The notes: generated by a model from the letters alone, not told the origin. 64,000 bases of DNA from CAWKGC01 sp963849005 (GCA_963849005.1 CAWKGC010000023.1:744001-808000); one strand, 5' to 3'. Positions 35,924 to 47,581 are shown, numbered from the stretch's first letter. Numbers and translations: made by a program.

Positions 35924-36984
35924 TCAGTTGAAGCCGATGATCGGGCCGACCGCCTTCTTCCACTGCGCGGAGCAGCCCGGGTTGGACTTGTCGCAGACCT
36001 CGGCCCAGGCCGGGAAGGAGATGTCGCGCACCGCCTTCTTCACGATCGCCAGGTCCGCCGCGCTGACCGGCACGTTGACCATGGTTGAATTTCTTGCCCG
36101 TCGTGCACGGTTCCTTGCCGACGTTGCAGTTCGACGCATCGATGAACAGTTCTTCGGAATACTTCCAGATGTCCTCGATCAGGGCATCGAACGCCGCCTT
36201 CAGCTTGGCCTGCTGGTCGGGCTTGAGTTTCTTCCACGCATCGAGCGAGACGCCATAGCCGTTCAGGGCGATCTGCATGCCGATCGGCAGGTAGTGGGTG
36301 GTGACCTCGGGCCAGCCGGCGGAGTTGGCCGAACTGGGCCCGGTGATGGCGCAGTCGACCACGCCCAGCGACAAGGACTGGTGCGTCTCGGCAAAGGCGA
36401 TCGGCACCGGCGTGCCGCCGAGCGACTCGATGAATTTCGCGAGGTTCTGGTCGTAGGTGCGCACCTTCAGGCCCTTGACGTCGGCCAGGCTGGCGATGGG
36501 CTTCTTGCAGAACAGGACCTGCGGCCCGAACGGCCACACGCCGAGGAGCTTCACGCCGAACTGCTTTTGCAGCCGGGCATCGAGGATGTCGGTGTAGGCA
36601 TTCGCCACCGCGCGCCCGGTCTTGTAGTCGGGGTTCAGGCCGACGAGGTCGAGGCCGAGGATGGTGGGCTCGTCGCGGGAGTTCTGCGACATGCGCAGCG
36701 AGGCCATCTCGAACAGCCCCGCCTTCATGACGCGCAGTTGCTCGGTGTCCTTGATGCCGAGCGTGTCGATCGGCTTGTATTCGATCTCGATGGGCAGCCC
36801 CGTCTTGGCCGCGAGCGTCTCGAAGAACGGCTGTTCCTTGTTCTTCTGGATGAGCCCCGTGGCCAGCGGCTGGCCGATGACCTTGAACTTGATCTTCTCT
36901 TGCGCGCCGGCGGGCGCGCTCGAGCAGCAATCCGGCAACCAGCAAGGCGGAAAGTGAAAGCGCAGGGGAAAGTTTGAGCGACAT
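35924..36984 (-). pseudogene. TRAP DctP-type solute-binding protein with two apparent frameshifts
   Basis: From ATG 36984 the start MSLKLSPALSLSALLVAGLL is a signal peptide. The frame then changes near 36925 to continue CSSAPAGAQEKIKFKVIGQP and the DctP fold (GLKVRTYDQNLAKFIESLGGTPVPI, first part; PFGPQVLFCKKPI). It changes again near 36083 to reach MVNVPVSAADLAIVKKAV and a natural stop at 35924. Both joins require removal of one base. With them the chain is about 352 residues, normal for DctP. It is the receptor for the DctQM permease. Probably intact in the organism if the extra bases are artefacts. Confidence 0.85.
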
Positions 36985-37015
36985 CGTGGACTCCTGTTGG
37001 ACGGCGAATGGACGA

Positions 37016-38560
37016 TCAGCAGCCGGGCGCGCGCGAAGGCGCCCCGGCCACCTGCGGAACCAGCATGCAAAGGACAAGGATGGCATACATCGATGCAATG
37101 AACGTCGGGACATTCTTCGGCAGCGGCTTCACGACGGCGTGCCCGGTCGCATCCGGCAACAGCGACGGCCTGCCGCACTTCAGGAACTGTCCGCGGCCGG
37201 CGCGGCCATGGAACGCCACGCCGTCCCAGACCACTTCGCCGCGTGAAATCGTCAAGCCGGGCCAGGCGCGCAGCTTCATCCCCGCGTACGGCGTGTAGTC
37301 GACCGCATGATGCAGCATCGCGTTGTCGAGCACGAAGTCGCGCTCGTCCCAGACGACCAGGTCGGCATCCGCCCCCACCGCAATCGCGCCCTTGCGCGGA
37401 TGCAGCCCATAGGCCTTGGCCGGATTCGTGGAGGTCAGCTCGACAAACCTGTTTGCGGTGATCCGCCCGCCGAGCACGCCCTCCGAATAAAGCAGCGGCA
37501 GGCGCGTTTCGATCCCGGGAATGCCGTTCGGGATATGGCGAAAGGCGACTTCCTTGCCGCCCGGCTTCTTGCCGGCCGGGCTGTCGTACTTGAACGGCGC
37601 GTGGTCGGAGGAGAACACCGTGAACAGGCCGTCGCCCAGGCCGTTCCAGATCACCTCCTGGTTCGCCTTGTCGCGGGGCGGCGGGCTGCAGACACAGCGC
37701 GCGCCGCCATAGCTGTCGTCGGTGCCGAGGTCATCCGCGGTCAGGAACAGGTACTGCGGGCAGGTCTCCGCGAAGACATTCAGGCCCAGTCCCCGCGCCC
37801 ACCGGATCTGCTCCACGGCTTCGCGGCCCGACACATGCACGATCAGGATCGGCACGTCGACCAGCTGCGAAAGGGAAATCGCCCGGTGCGTCGCCTCGCG
37901 CTCGACCAGCATCGGCCGCGAGTTCGCATGGAAGCGCGGCGCGACACGGCCCGCCACCTCGAGGCGCCGCGTCAGCCACTCGATGCAGTCGGCGTTTTCC
38001 GCGTGGATCATGGCCATCGCGCCGTGGCGGCGCGCCACTTCGAGGACGTCCAGTATCTGCCCGTCGTCGAGCTTGAGGTCGTCATACGTCATGTAGATCT
38101 TGAACGACGTGTAGCCGGCGGCAATCAATGCCGGCAGCTCTGCACCCAGCACCTCGGGCGTGGGATCGCTCACGATCAGGTGGAATGCGTAGTCGACATG
38201 GGACCGGCCGTCGGCGCGCCGGTGGTAGTCGTCCACGGCAGCCTGCAGCGAATGCCCCTTCTGCTGCGCCGCAAACGGGATCACGGTGGTCGTGCCCCCG
38301 CAGGCAGCCGCGCGCGTGCCGGTATCGAAATCGTCGGCCATGCGCGCGGGCGGCGGCATCGGCTGGTCAAGGTGGCAGTGCGCGTCGACTCCGCCGGGGG
38401 TGACCACGCGGCCCGCCGCATCGATTTCGCGGGCCGCCCCGCCGAGCCGGTCCGCCAGGGCCGCGATGCGCCCTCCGCGCACGCCGATGTCGCAGCGCTG
38501 GGTGTCCGCGGCGGTCACGACCACGGCATCGCGGACTACAAGGTCAAAGTCGTGACTCAC
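37016..38560 (-). CDS. Dihydropyrimidinase/hydantoinase family cyclic amidohydrolase
   Basis: This encodes 514 residues from GTG 38560 (AGGAGA upstream). Metal ligands are H61 and H63 in GGVDAHCHLDQP, the carboxylated K154 in SFKIYMTYDD, H186 in MIHAENAD and the His of LIVHVSGREA; Asp is in FSSDHAPF. These are standard for D-hydantoinase/dihydropyrimidinase, which open six- or five-membered cyclic ureides or imides. The C-terminus is about 35 residues longer than usual after GQFLKCGRPSLLP and includes a hydrophobic stretch, possibly read-through of intergenic sequence. First gene of a minus-strand operon and divergent from a GntR regulator. Confidence 0.93.
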   Translation of the reverse strand: MSHDFDLVVRDAVVVTAADTQRCDIGVRGGRIAALADRLGGAAREIDAAGRVVTPGGVDAHCHLDQPMPPPARMADDFDTGTRAAACGGTTTVIPFAAQQKGHSLQAAVDDYHRRADGRSHVDYAFHLIVSDPTPEVLGAELPALIAAGYTSFKIYMTYDDLKLDDGQILDVLEVARRHGAMAMIHAENADCIEWLTRRLEVAGRVAPRFHANSRPMLVEREATHRAISLSQLVDVPILIVHVSGREAVEQIRWARGLGLNVFAETCPQYLFLTADDLGTDDSYGGARCVCSPPPRDKANQEVIWNGLGDGLFTVFSSDHAPFKYDSPAGKKPGGKEVAFRHIPNGIPGIETRLPLLYSEGVLGGRITANRFVELTSTNPAKAYGLHPRKGAIAVGADADLVVWDERDFVLDNAMLHHAVDYTPYAGMKLRAWPGLTISRGEVVWDGVAFHGRAGRGQFLKCGRPSLLPDATGHAVVKPLPKNVPTFIASMYAILVLCMLVPQVAGAPSRAPGC

Positions 38561-38660
38561 GGCGGCTGCCCATCTCCTGTTCGGTCCGACCCCTGCCCCG
38601 CATCCGCCGCTCCCGGGCAAGCGACCGGGAACGCCACCTGACAATCAGGCCACAAAGTGA

Positions 38661-38698
38661 TTTACTTTTGGCGCCAATGTTCTTAGGATTGTGTACAA
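38661..38698 (+). promoter_or_regulatory. Promoter and probable operator of the GntR regulator
   Basis: TTTACT (38661-38666), a 17-bp spacer and TAGGAT (38684-38689) form a moderate promoter. The inverted repeat TTGTGTACAA (38689-38698) overlaps the expected transcription start and ends two bases before the ATG. TTGTnnACAA palindromes are common targets of FCD-type GntR proteins, so autoregulation and control of the divergent hydantoinase operon are likely. Confidence 0.55.
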
Positions 38699-38700
38699 CA

Positions 38701-39432
38701 ATGAACGCCCGTGTCAATAACCCGCGCCGCAGCAGGCCGACCCCGACGCCACGCCGAGCCGCGAAGCCGCCCAGCGAGGACGCGATCCACGAGCGCGTGA
38801 TGGCGGCGATCTTCGAGCACCGCCTGCCGCCCGGCACCAAGCTTGGCGAGGACCGGCTGGCGGGGATCTTCGGCGTGAGCCGCGCGCGAATCCGCCAGGT
38901 ATTGCCGCGGCTGGCGCGTGACGGCGTGGTGCACCTCGAACCCAACCGGGGCGCATTCGTGGCCAAGCCGACCATCCAGCAGGCGCGCGATGTCTTCGAG
39001 GCGCGCCGCGTCGTCGAACCGGCAATCGTGCAATGGCTGCTGCAGAAGCCGAACCGCCGCGCGCTGGTCACCCGCCTGCGGCAGCATGTGAATGCGGAGC
39101 GGCATGCGCGCGAGGCCAACGACGTGCGCGCGATCGTGCGCATGTCCGGGGAATTCCATATCCTGCTCGCCGAGATGGCCGGCAATGCCTTGCTTGCGCG
39201 CACCATGCGCGAGCTGGCCACGCTGACCTGCCTGATCATCGCCCTGTACGACAAGCCCTCGATGCCGCATTGTCTTGGCGACGAGCACGCCGCCATCGTC
39301 AATGCACTGGCGATCGGCGACGGCAAGCGATTGTCGCAATTGATGATCGAGCACCTCAACCACGTCGAGGAAGGCCTGGAACTGTCGGTCAGCGAGGACA
39401 CTCCCGTCGACCTCCAGGAGGCGCTGTCGTGA
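38701..39432 (+). CDS. GntR family transcriptional regulator, FCD (FadR) type
   Basis: This encodes 243 residues from ATG 38701; a start 33 bp earlier is possible but would include the operator. A winged helix-turn-helix occupies about residues 25-85 (DEDA-like PPSEDAIHERVMAAIFEHRLPPG region, GVSRARIRQVLPRLARDG). An all-helical FCD ligand domain follows, with metal-binding His in SGEFHILLAEMAGN and DEHAAIVNAL. It probably senses an organic acid and controls the divergent hydantoinase-TRAP-amidase operon and itself. Its stop overlaps the racemase-like gene by 4 bp. Confidence 0.93.
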   Translation: MNARVNNPRRSRPTPTPRRAAKPPSEDAIHERVMAAIFEHRLPPGTKLGEDRLAGIFGVSRARIRQVLPRLARDGVVHLEPNRGAFVAKPTIQQARDVFEARRVVEPAIVQWLLQKPNRRALVTRLRQHVNAERHAREANDVRAIVRMSGEFHILLAEMAGNALLARTMRELATLTCLIIALYDKPSMPHCLGDEHAAIVNALAIGDGKRLSQLMIEHLNHVEEGLELSVSEDTPVDLQEALS

Positions 39433-40177
39433 CGGCAGGCGCAGCGCCCGCCCGGCGGGTGCGGCTCGGCATGCTGACCCCCTCCTCCAACACGATGCTG
39501 GAACCGGTGACTTCGCGCATGCTCGCCGGGCTTCCGGACGTGACCGCGCATTTCGGCCGCTTCCGCGTCACCGAGATCGGCCTGGGCGAGCGCGCCCAGG
39601 GCCAGTTCGACCAGTCGCCGATGCTGGCGGCGGCCGACCTGCTGGCCGATGCCCATTGCGATGCCATCTGCTGGAACGGCACTTCGGCCGGCTGGCTGGG
39701 CTTCGAGCGCGATCGGTCGTTGTGCAGCGCCATCGAGTCGCGCACCGGCATCCGCGCGAGCAGCGCCGTCCTTGCGCTGGCCGAGATCTTCAGGCTCGCC
39801 AACATACGCCGGTTCGGCCTGGTCACGCCCTACACCGACGACGTGCAGGCCGCGATCGTCGCGAACTTCGCGCGCGAGGGATACGAATGCGTCGCCGAGC
39901 GCCACGCCGGGATCCGCGTGAACTTCGACTTTGCGCTGATGGGCAGTGCCGCGATCGAGGAGATGATTCGCGAGGTGGCGAGCGCAGCCCCGGAAGCGAT
40001 CGTGGTGCTCTGCACCAACCTCGACGGCGCATCGCTGGCCAATGCGCTGGAGGCGGAAACTCGGCATCTTCCTGCTCGACTCGATTGCCGTCTCGCTGTG
40101 GGGCGCGCTGCGGCTGGCGGGCATCGATCCCTCCCTTGTGCACGGCTACGGCCGGCTGTTTCAAGAAAATTCTCTAG
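39429..40177 (+). pseudogene. Asp/Glu racemase superfamily enzyme (maleate isomerase-like), frameshifted
   Basis: The start is GTG 39429, overlapping the gntR stop. The family signature is LGMLTPSSNTMLEPVTSRML, and the two catalytic Cys regions are CWNGTSAGWLG and VVLCTNLDGA. The pattern is closest to maleate cis-trans isomerase and arylmalonate decarboxylase; hydantoin racemases share the superfamily. The frame changes near 40060 (after ALEAE) to LGIFLLDSIAVSLWGALR. A second change near 40165 would reach TAG at 40177 just after GYGRLF, the usual family end. Both changes are one extra base. The corrected length is about 248 residues, normal for the family. Confidence 0.8.
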
Positions 40178-40261
40178 CCCGCAGTCCGGCGAATCCAGGC
40201 TGCCGCGCGTCGAGGGGACCGCCACTGCAGCGGGCCTTTTGTTTTTCCGGGGCAGCACCTT

Positions 40262-40275
40262 TTGACATGGATCAA
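40262..40275 (+). promoter_or_regulatory. Fnr/Anr-type binding site upstream of cytochrome c gene
   Basis: TTGACATGGATCAA matches the Fnr consensus TTGAT-N4-ATCAA in nine of ten informative positions. It lies 85 bp before the cytochrome ATG at 40360, a suitable place for anaerobic activation. Confidence 0.65.
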
Positions 40276-40359
40276 AGCACAAGGCCGCAAGCGGAGCAGC
40301 CTTTCTCCAACAGGCCGCAACCGCCCAACCGGGCGCATGGCCGTGAAAGCGAGGGATCC

Positions 40360-41004
40360 ATGTTCGGAAAGACAAGGATGGCGACGCGATTCCGCATTCA
40401 TGTTGATGGCGTTGGCCGCATTGGCGCTGCCGCTCGCGGCGCAAACGCCGGCCAAGCCCAAGCCGGAGCGCACCGGCAAGGAAGTCGTGGACTCGACGTG
40501 CTTCGCCTGCCACGCCACCGGCCTGGACGGCGCGCCGAAAATCGGGGACAAGAAGGCGTGGGCGCCACGCGCTTCGCAAGGCCTCGACGAGCCTGACCAA
40601 GCACGCCATCGAAGGCATCCGGAAAATGCCTCCGCATGGCGCGACCCTGAAAGTGAGCGACCTCGAGATCAGCCGCGCCATCACCTACATGGTCAACCAG
40701 TCCGGCGGCAACTGGACCGAGCCCACGGACAAGGCGGCGAAGCCCGTCGCGCGCACCGGCGAGCAGGTCGTCAATGCGCAATGCATCAAGTGCCACGGCA
40801 CCGGCGTGGGCGGCGCGCCCGAAGATCGGCGACCGCGCCGCATGGACGCCGCGGATGAGCCGGGGCCTCGACGCCGTGGTCGCCTCGGCGATCCACGGTC
40901 ACGGCGGCATGCCGGCACGCGGTGGCATGGCCGACGCCACCGACGCGGAGATGCGCGCCGCGATCCTCTACATGTTCAACAAGGGGGCCGTGCCGGTCAA
41001 GTAA
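40360..41004 (+). pseudogene. Secreted di-haem cytochrome c (c5-like), with three apparent frameshifts
   Basis: From ATG 40360 (GAGGGAT upstream) MFGKTRMATRFRI continues, after a one-base shift near 40397, into MLMALAALALPLAAQ, together a signal peptide. The first haem site is CFACH with ATGLDGAPKIGD. A second shift near 40588 leads to the Met-containing segment KMPPHGATLKVSDLEISRAI (first 20 only). The second haem site is CIKCHGTGVGGAP. A third shift near 40822 leads to KIGDRAAWTPRM and a matching end, GMADATDAEMRAAILYMFNKG. The two halves repeat each other, as in c5/c4-type periplasmic electron carriers. All three shifts are one extra base. An Fnr-like box precedes it. Confidence 0.85.
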
Positions 41005-41531
41005 GCACGTCGCGCGCCGGCACGTCGATCACCATCGGCGCATGCCCGGTGGCCTCGAACAGGCGCGCGACGTCCGCCATGCGGATCGAGAGCGTGGCGG
41101 TGTTGACCAGGGGATGGCACTGCAGCGCCTCGCTCTCCCAGGTCACCCGGTCGATGACCGGTCAGCACCTTGCAGCCCTTGTCGTTGATCAACCCGAGCA
41201 GGCTGACCGCGCCCGGAGTGACGCCGATCAGTTCCTGCATGGACTCCGCGGAGACGAAGCTCAGCTTGCGCGTCCCGAGCGCCGCGGCGAGCGCCTTCAG
41301 GTCCACCGATTTGTCGTAGGGCACGGTGACCATGAACACCTGCTCGCCGGACCTGTCCTGCACGAGCAGGTTCTTCGCCTTCGCGCCGGGCATGGGAGGG
41401 ACCTTCGCGCGCGCCTCGTCGGCGGTGAAGACGGCCGGATGGTCGATGCGCAGGTAATCGATGCCGAGGCTGCGCAGCCGATCCAGGATCGGCGCTTCGG
41501 GATGATCGGCTGAATCGTCCAAGGCATTCAC
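40997..41531 (-). pseudogene. YbaK/ProX-type aminoacyl-tRNA deacylase domain protein, one frameshift
   Basis: This starts at GTG 41531. It reads LDRLRSLGIDYLRIDHPAVF, GAKAKNLLVQDRSGEQVFMV and SMQELIGVTPGAVSLLGLIND, the layout of ProX/YbaK trans-editing deacylases that clear Ala- or Cys-tRNA-Pro. Near 41160 the frame shifts by one extra base, from NDKGCKVL to IDRVTWESEALQCHPLVNTA and the end at 40997. The corrected length is about 178 residues, as expected for ProX. The 3' end overlaps the convergent cytochrome gene by 8 bp. Confidence 0.8.
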
Positions 41532-41592
41532 TCCGGTTTGCGGCACCCGACATTTGCCGGAGCGCGCATGGGCGACAGGCTGCGCGGCCCTC

Positions 41593-43459
41593 TCAAGGCG
41601 CCTGGCAAAGGCAATGCACGACTGCGGTGAACGGCTTGCCTTCATCGGCGACCTTCGCGAGCCAGGCGACATCCGCCTGCACCTCGTTCGCCGCCTTTGC
41701 CGGCACCCCCGCCGGAACCAGCTGGACATCGAATCGCCCGGCAAGCATGCGCGCCGCGCCGCCGAACATCTCGATCACGCGCTGCAGCGGAGCGGGCTCG
41801 GCCTCGATGTAGGCCACGCGGAACCCTTCGCCCTTGTCGTCCCCGAGCTTGCCGCGCTTTGCCGCGGACTTGAGCGCATCGCTGTAGCCGCCCAGCGTAT
41901 CGACCAGCCCGCGTTCCTTTGCCTGCGCGCCCGACCACACGCGGCCCTGCCCGACCTCGTCGATCTTCTCCGGCGTGGTCTTGCGCGCCTTCGCCGCCAG
42001 AGAGGTGAACTCGGTGTAGATGTGATTGACGCCCTGCTGGACGAGGTTCCCGAACCGCGGGTTGAACGGCAGCCGCGGGTCGCCCGCGTTGCCCAGCCAC
42101 GTCGTGGTCGTGCCCGCCGCGTGGACGCCGATCTTGTCGAGCGCCTTGTCGGCCGTGGGCAGCAGCCCGAACACGCCGATCGAGCCGGTGATCGTCGCGG
42201 GGTCCGCCATGATTTCGTCGGACGACATCGAGATCCAGTAGCCGCCGGAGGCCGCGAGATTGCCCATCGAGATGACGACCGGCTTGCCGGCGGCGCGCGC
42301 GAGTTCGAGTTCGCGCCTCACCAGTTCGGAGCCGAATGCGCTGCCGCCGGGCGAATTGACGCGCAGCACGATTGCCTTGATTTTTTCGTCCTCGCGCGCC
42401 TTGCGCACCAGCGCGGCCGTCGAAAGCCCGCCCACGGTGCCGGCAGGCGCCTTGCCTTCGACGATCTCGCCTTCGGCAACGATCACGCCGACGGCGTCGC
42501 CCCCGGTCGCGGGCTTGAGGCGGGCCCGGTAGGCGTCGAACGACACTTGCCGGAAGGTCTTGCCTTCCTTGTCCTTGGCGCCGCGCTCGATCATCATCTG
42601 CCGCAGCTGGTCGCGGGTCTTCAGGCCATCGACGAGCTTCGAGTCGAGCGCCGTTTTCCCCGGGTCGTTCCCGGCCGCGGCGAGCCTTTCCGGCATCTCG
42701 TTCACGTAGCCCATGACGAACTGCGCGGGCGCCTTGCGCGCCTTCTCGACGCCTTCGACGTATGTAGTCCAGAGCCCGTTGAAGAGGACGCCCTCGGCTT
42801 CCTTCGCCGCGTCCGACGGCCCGTTGAGGAAATAAGGCTCGCCGAAACTCTTGAACTTGCCCACGCGCAGGATGTTCACCTTGATCCCGAGCTTGTCGAG
42901 CGCGTCCTTGTAGTAATTGCGCAAACGCCCGTATCCGTCGATGAGCACGTAGCCCATCGGATCGAGCAGCACTTCGCTGGCGTGCGCCGCGAGGTAGTAC
43001 TGCCGCTGGTCGTAGTCCGAGCCCCACGCCACAACGGGCTTGCCGGCGGCCTTGAAGCGCTCGAGCGCCGCGGCGACCTCGCGCAGGACCGGCAGCCCCG
43101 CGCCATTCAGGTCGTCGAGCATCAACACCGCGCGCGCGATCTTCGCGTCCTTCGCGGCCGCGTCGAGCACCGCAATCACGTCGCGCAATTGCGTGTTCGG
43201 ATCATCCTGCCCGGTCGCCATCCCGAGCGCCGTTTCACGCAATCCGCCTGCACGCTGCTCGACGATCGTTCCCTTCAGGTCGAGCACCAGCGCCGTGGAC
43301 TCCTCGATGGCGGACGGGCCGCGCTTGATGGCGGCGACCACCAGCGCGATCACCACCAGCAGCAAGCAGGAGGTTCAGGGTCACGCGGCGCGTGGAGTCG
43401 AGCAGGCTCCAGAACCTGCCGAACCAGCGGCCGAGGGTAGCGAAAAGCGATGAGGACAT
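41593..43459 (-). pseudogene. sppA: Signal peptide peptidase SppA (67K type), one apparent frameshift
   Basis: The natural start is ATG 43459 (GGAG upstream), giving MSSSLFATLGRWFGRFWSLL and a basic stretch. Near 43367 one extra base shifts the frame within the membrane anchor, after which LLVVIALVVAAIKRGPSA and the remaining 590 residues are continuous. Two tandem Clp/crotonase-like S49 domains are present. The catalytic Lys lies in RVGKFKSFGEPYF and the nucleophile Ser in NLAASGGYWISMSSDEI. It degrades cleaved signal peptides in the inner membrane. The total of about 620 residues matches E. coli SppA. The shift falls in the anchor, so the true gene is probably intact. Confidence 0.9.
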
Positions 43460-43641
43460 GGGGACTCCGATGGGCAAAAATGCGAAGGCCGAAGCTTACT
43501 CCAGGTCGCCGGCGGGCTGGCCGCTCATTTGCCGCACCGCGTCAAGATTGCGGCGCGCGTTTGGATTAGACTAAGCGCGTCCAGGCACCACCCCACAAGA
43601 ACAATCCCCGGTTCCCGAATTTCCCCTTGGAGGAGGCATCG

Positions 43642-44106
43642 ATGGGCATTTCCGTCAGCATGACGGTGAACGGCAAGGCCGTCACCCGCGAAGTCGAGAC
43701 GCGCACCCTGCTTTCCAGCTTCATCCGCGAGTCCCTGCAGCTCACCGGCACCCACATCGGCTGCGACACGGCCCAATGCGGCGCGTGCACGATCCTGATG
43801 GACGGCAAGGCGGTGAAATGCTGCAACCTGCTGGCAGCGCAGGCGCAGGGCGCGAAGATCACCACCATCGAAGGGCTCTCCAGCGGCACGCTGCACCCCA
43901 TGCAGGCCGCCTTCAGGCAGAACCACGGCCTGCAGTGCGGCTACTGCACGCCCGGCATGGTGATGTCCGCGATCGAGCTTGCCGGCAAGGTGAAGAACCC
44001 CTCGGACGAGCAGATCCGCGAGGCGCTCGACGGCAACATCTGCCGCTGCACCGGGTACCACAACATCGTGAAGTCGGTGAAAGCCGGCCTCGCTGAAATG
44101 AAATGA
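43642..44106 (+). CDS. coxS: Molybdenum hydroxylase [2Fe-2S] small subunit (CoxS-like)
   Basis: This encodes 154 residues from ATG 43642 behind GGAGG; an upstream ATG at 43627 overlaps that site. The plant-type cluster ligands are C41, C46, C49 and C61 (GCDTAQCGACTILMDGKAVKC, ligands only). The second cluster uses C99 and C102 (CGYC) and C134 and C136 (CRC). It passes electrons from the molybdenum site of the large subunit to the FAD subunit. It is the first gene of a cox-type operon. A 33-bp inverted repeat lies between it and coxL. Confidence 0.95.
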   Translation: MGISVSMTVNGKAVTREVETRTLLSSFIRESLQLTGTHIGCDTAQCGACTILMDGKAVKCCNLLAAQAQGAKITTIEGLSSGTLHPMQAAFRQNHGLQCGYCTPGMVMSAIELAGKVKNPSDEQIREALDGNICRCTGYHNIVKSVKAGLAEMK

Positions 44107-44126
44107 CATTCCGGCAAAGGCAATTG

Positions 44127-44270
44127 AACCGCCGATGGACGCCGATGGACGCCGATGAGCAAGGGATTTGTCGTGATCGTGCCCATGGCGCCGGCGCCCT
44201 CTGCTTGCAGGAACCCAAACACAACTATTCCGTTGGACTCATCGGCGTCCATCGGCGTCCATCGGCGGTT
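44127..44270. repeat. Perfect 33-bp inverted repeat with 78-bp spacer between coxS and coxL
   Basis: The left arm is 44127-44159 and the right arm 44238-44270, exact reverse complements. Each arm consists of the 10-bp unit GCCGATGGAC in near-tandem (two full copies and a third start). The spacer contains the self-complementary ATGGCGCCGGCGCC. No gene lies in the 217-bp gap. It would form a strong hairpin in the coxSL message. Confidence 0.9.
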
Positions 44271-44323
44271 AATCCGCTTTTGCTTTTGATCGGCGGTTCC
44301 AAAGTCGAATTGAGGAGATCCAA

Positions 44324-46681
<2,358 letters not shown>

Positions 46682-46686
46682 ACAGA

Positions 46687-46756
46687 AACGGGGTCAGGTT
46701 ACATTTCGCTGAAAATGTAACCTGACCCCGTTATTCGGGAAATGTAACCTGACCCC
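46687..46756. repeat. GGGGTCAG-family inverted repeat plus third half-site
   Basis: A perfect 20-bp stem (46687-46706 with 46713-46732, six-base loop) has core GGGGTCAGGTTACATTT. A third copy, in the orientation of the right arm, is at 46740-46756. It fills most of the gap between coxL and coxM. It shares the head GGGGTCAG with the repeat at 51696-51844. Confidence 0.9.
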
Positions 46757-46775
46757 ATTATCTGGGAGCATGAGC

Positions 46776-47573
46776 ATGCAGACATTCCAGTACCACAAGG
46801 CAGCAAACGCGGCTGAGGCCGCCAAGGCAGTCGCGGGCAAGGAAGACGCGAAGTTCCTCGCCGGCGGCCAGTCGCTGCTCGCGACGATGAAGCTGCGCCT
46901 CGCCTCGCCCACCGACCTCGTCGACCTCGCCGGGATCGCGGAGCTTGCCGGCATCTGCATGGAAGGCGATGCGCTCGTGATCGGCGCAATGACGCGCCAT
47001 GTCGCCGTCGCGGAATCGAAGGACGTGCTGGCGAAGATCCCCGCGCTGGCCGCGCTCGCCGGCGGCATCGGCGACCGGCAGGTGCGCAACGCGGGCACGC
47101 TCGGCGGCTCGATCGCGCACAACGACCCGTCGGCCTGCTACCCGGCCGCGCTCCTCGGGCTCGGCGCCACCGTGCGCACCAACAAGCGCAAGATCGCCGC
47201 CGACGATTATTTCAAGGGCATGTACGAGACTGCGCTCGAGCCCGGCGAACTGATCATGGCGGTGAGCTTCCCGATCCCCGAGAAGAGCGCCTACGTGAAG
47301 TTCAGGAACCCGGCCTCGCGATTCGCGCTGGTCGGCGTGTTCGTGAGCAAGGGGCCGGCGGGCGTTCGCATCGCGGTCACCGGCTCGGGCAGCCGCGGCG
47401 TGTTCCGCGCGCACAAGATGGAAGAGGCGCTGGCGAAGAACTGGTCGGCGGACGCGATCAAGTCGCTGCATGTCCCGGCAAGCGCCCTCAACGCCGACAT
47501 CCACGCGAGCGCCGAATACCGGTCGCACCTCATCACGGTGATTGCCGGGCGCGCCATCGCCGCGGCGAAGTAG
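46776..47573 (+). CDS. coxM: FAD-binding subunit of the molybdenum hydroxylase (CoxM-like)
   Basis: This encodes 265 residues from ATG 46776, which has GGGAG at a 7-base spacing; the ATG at 46770 is too close to it. The FAD-binding motifs of the CoxM family are AGGQSLL (residues 29-35) and NAGTLGGSIAHNDPSA near residue 107, followed by the C-terminal CO-dehydrogenase flavoprotein domain. It transfers electrons from the small subunit to an acceptor. The usual cox order is M-S-L; here it is S-L-M. Confidence 0.95.
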   Translation: MQTFQYHKAANAAEAAKAVAGKEDAKFLAGGQSLLATMKLRLASPTDLVDLAGIAELAGICMEGDALVIGAMTRHVAVAESKDVLAKIPALAALAGGIGDRQVRNAGTLGGSIAHNDPSACYPAALLGLGATVRTNKRKIAADDYFKGMYETALEPGELIMAVSFPIPEKSAYVKFRNPASRFALVGVFVSKGPAGVRIAVTGSGSRGVFRAHKMEEALAKNWSADAIKSLHVPASALNADIHASAEYRSHLITVIAGRAIAAAK

Positions 47574-47581
47574 CCGAAGGC

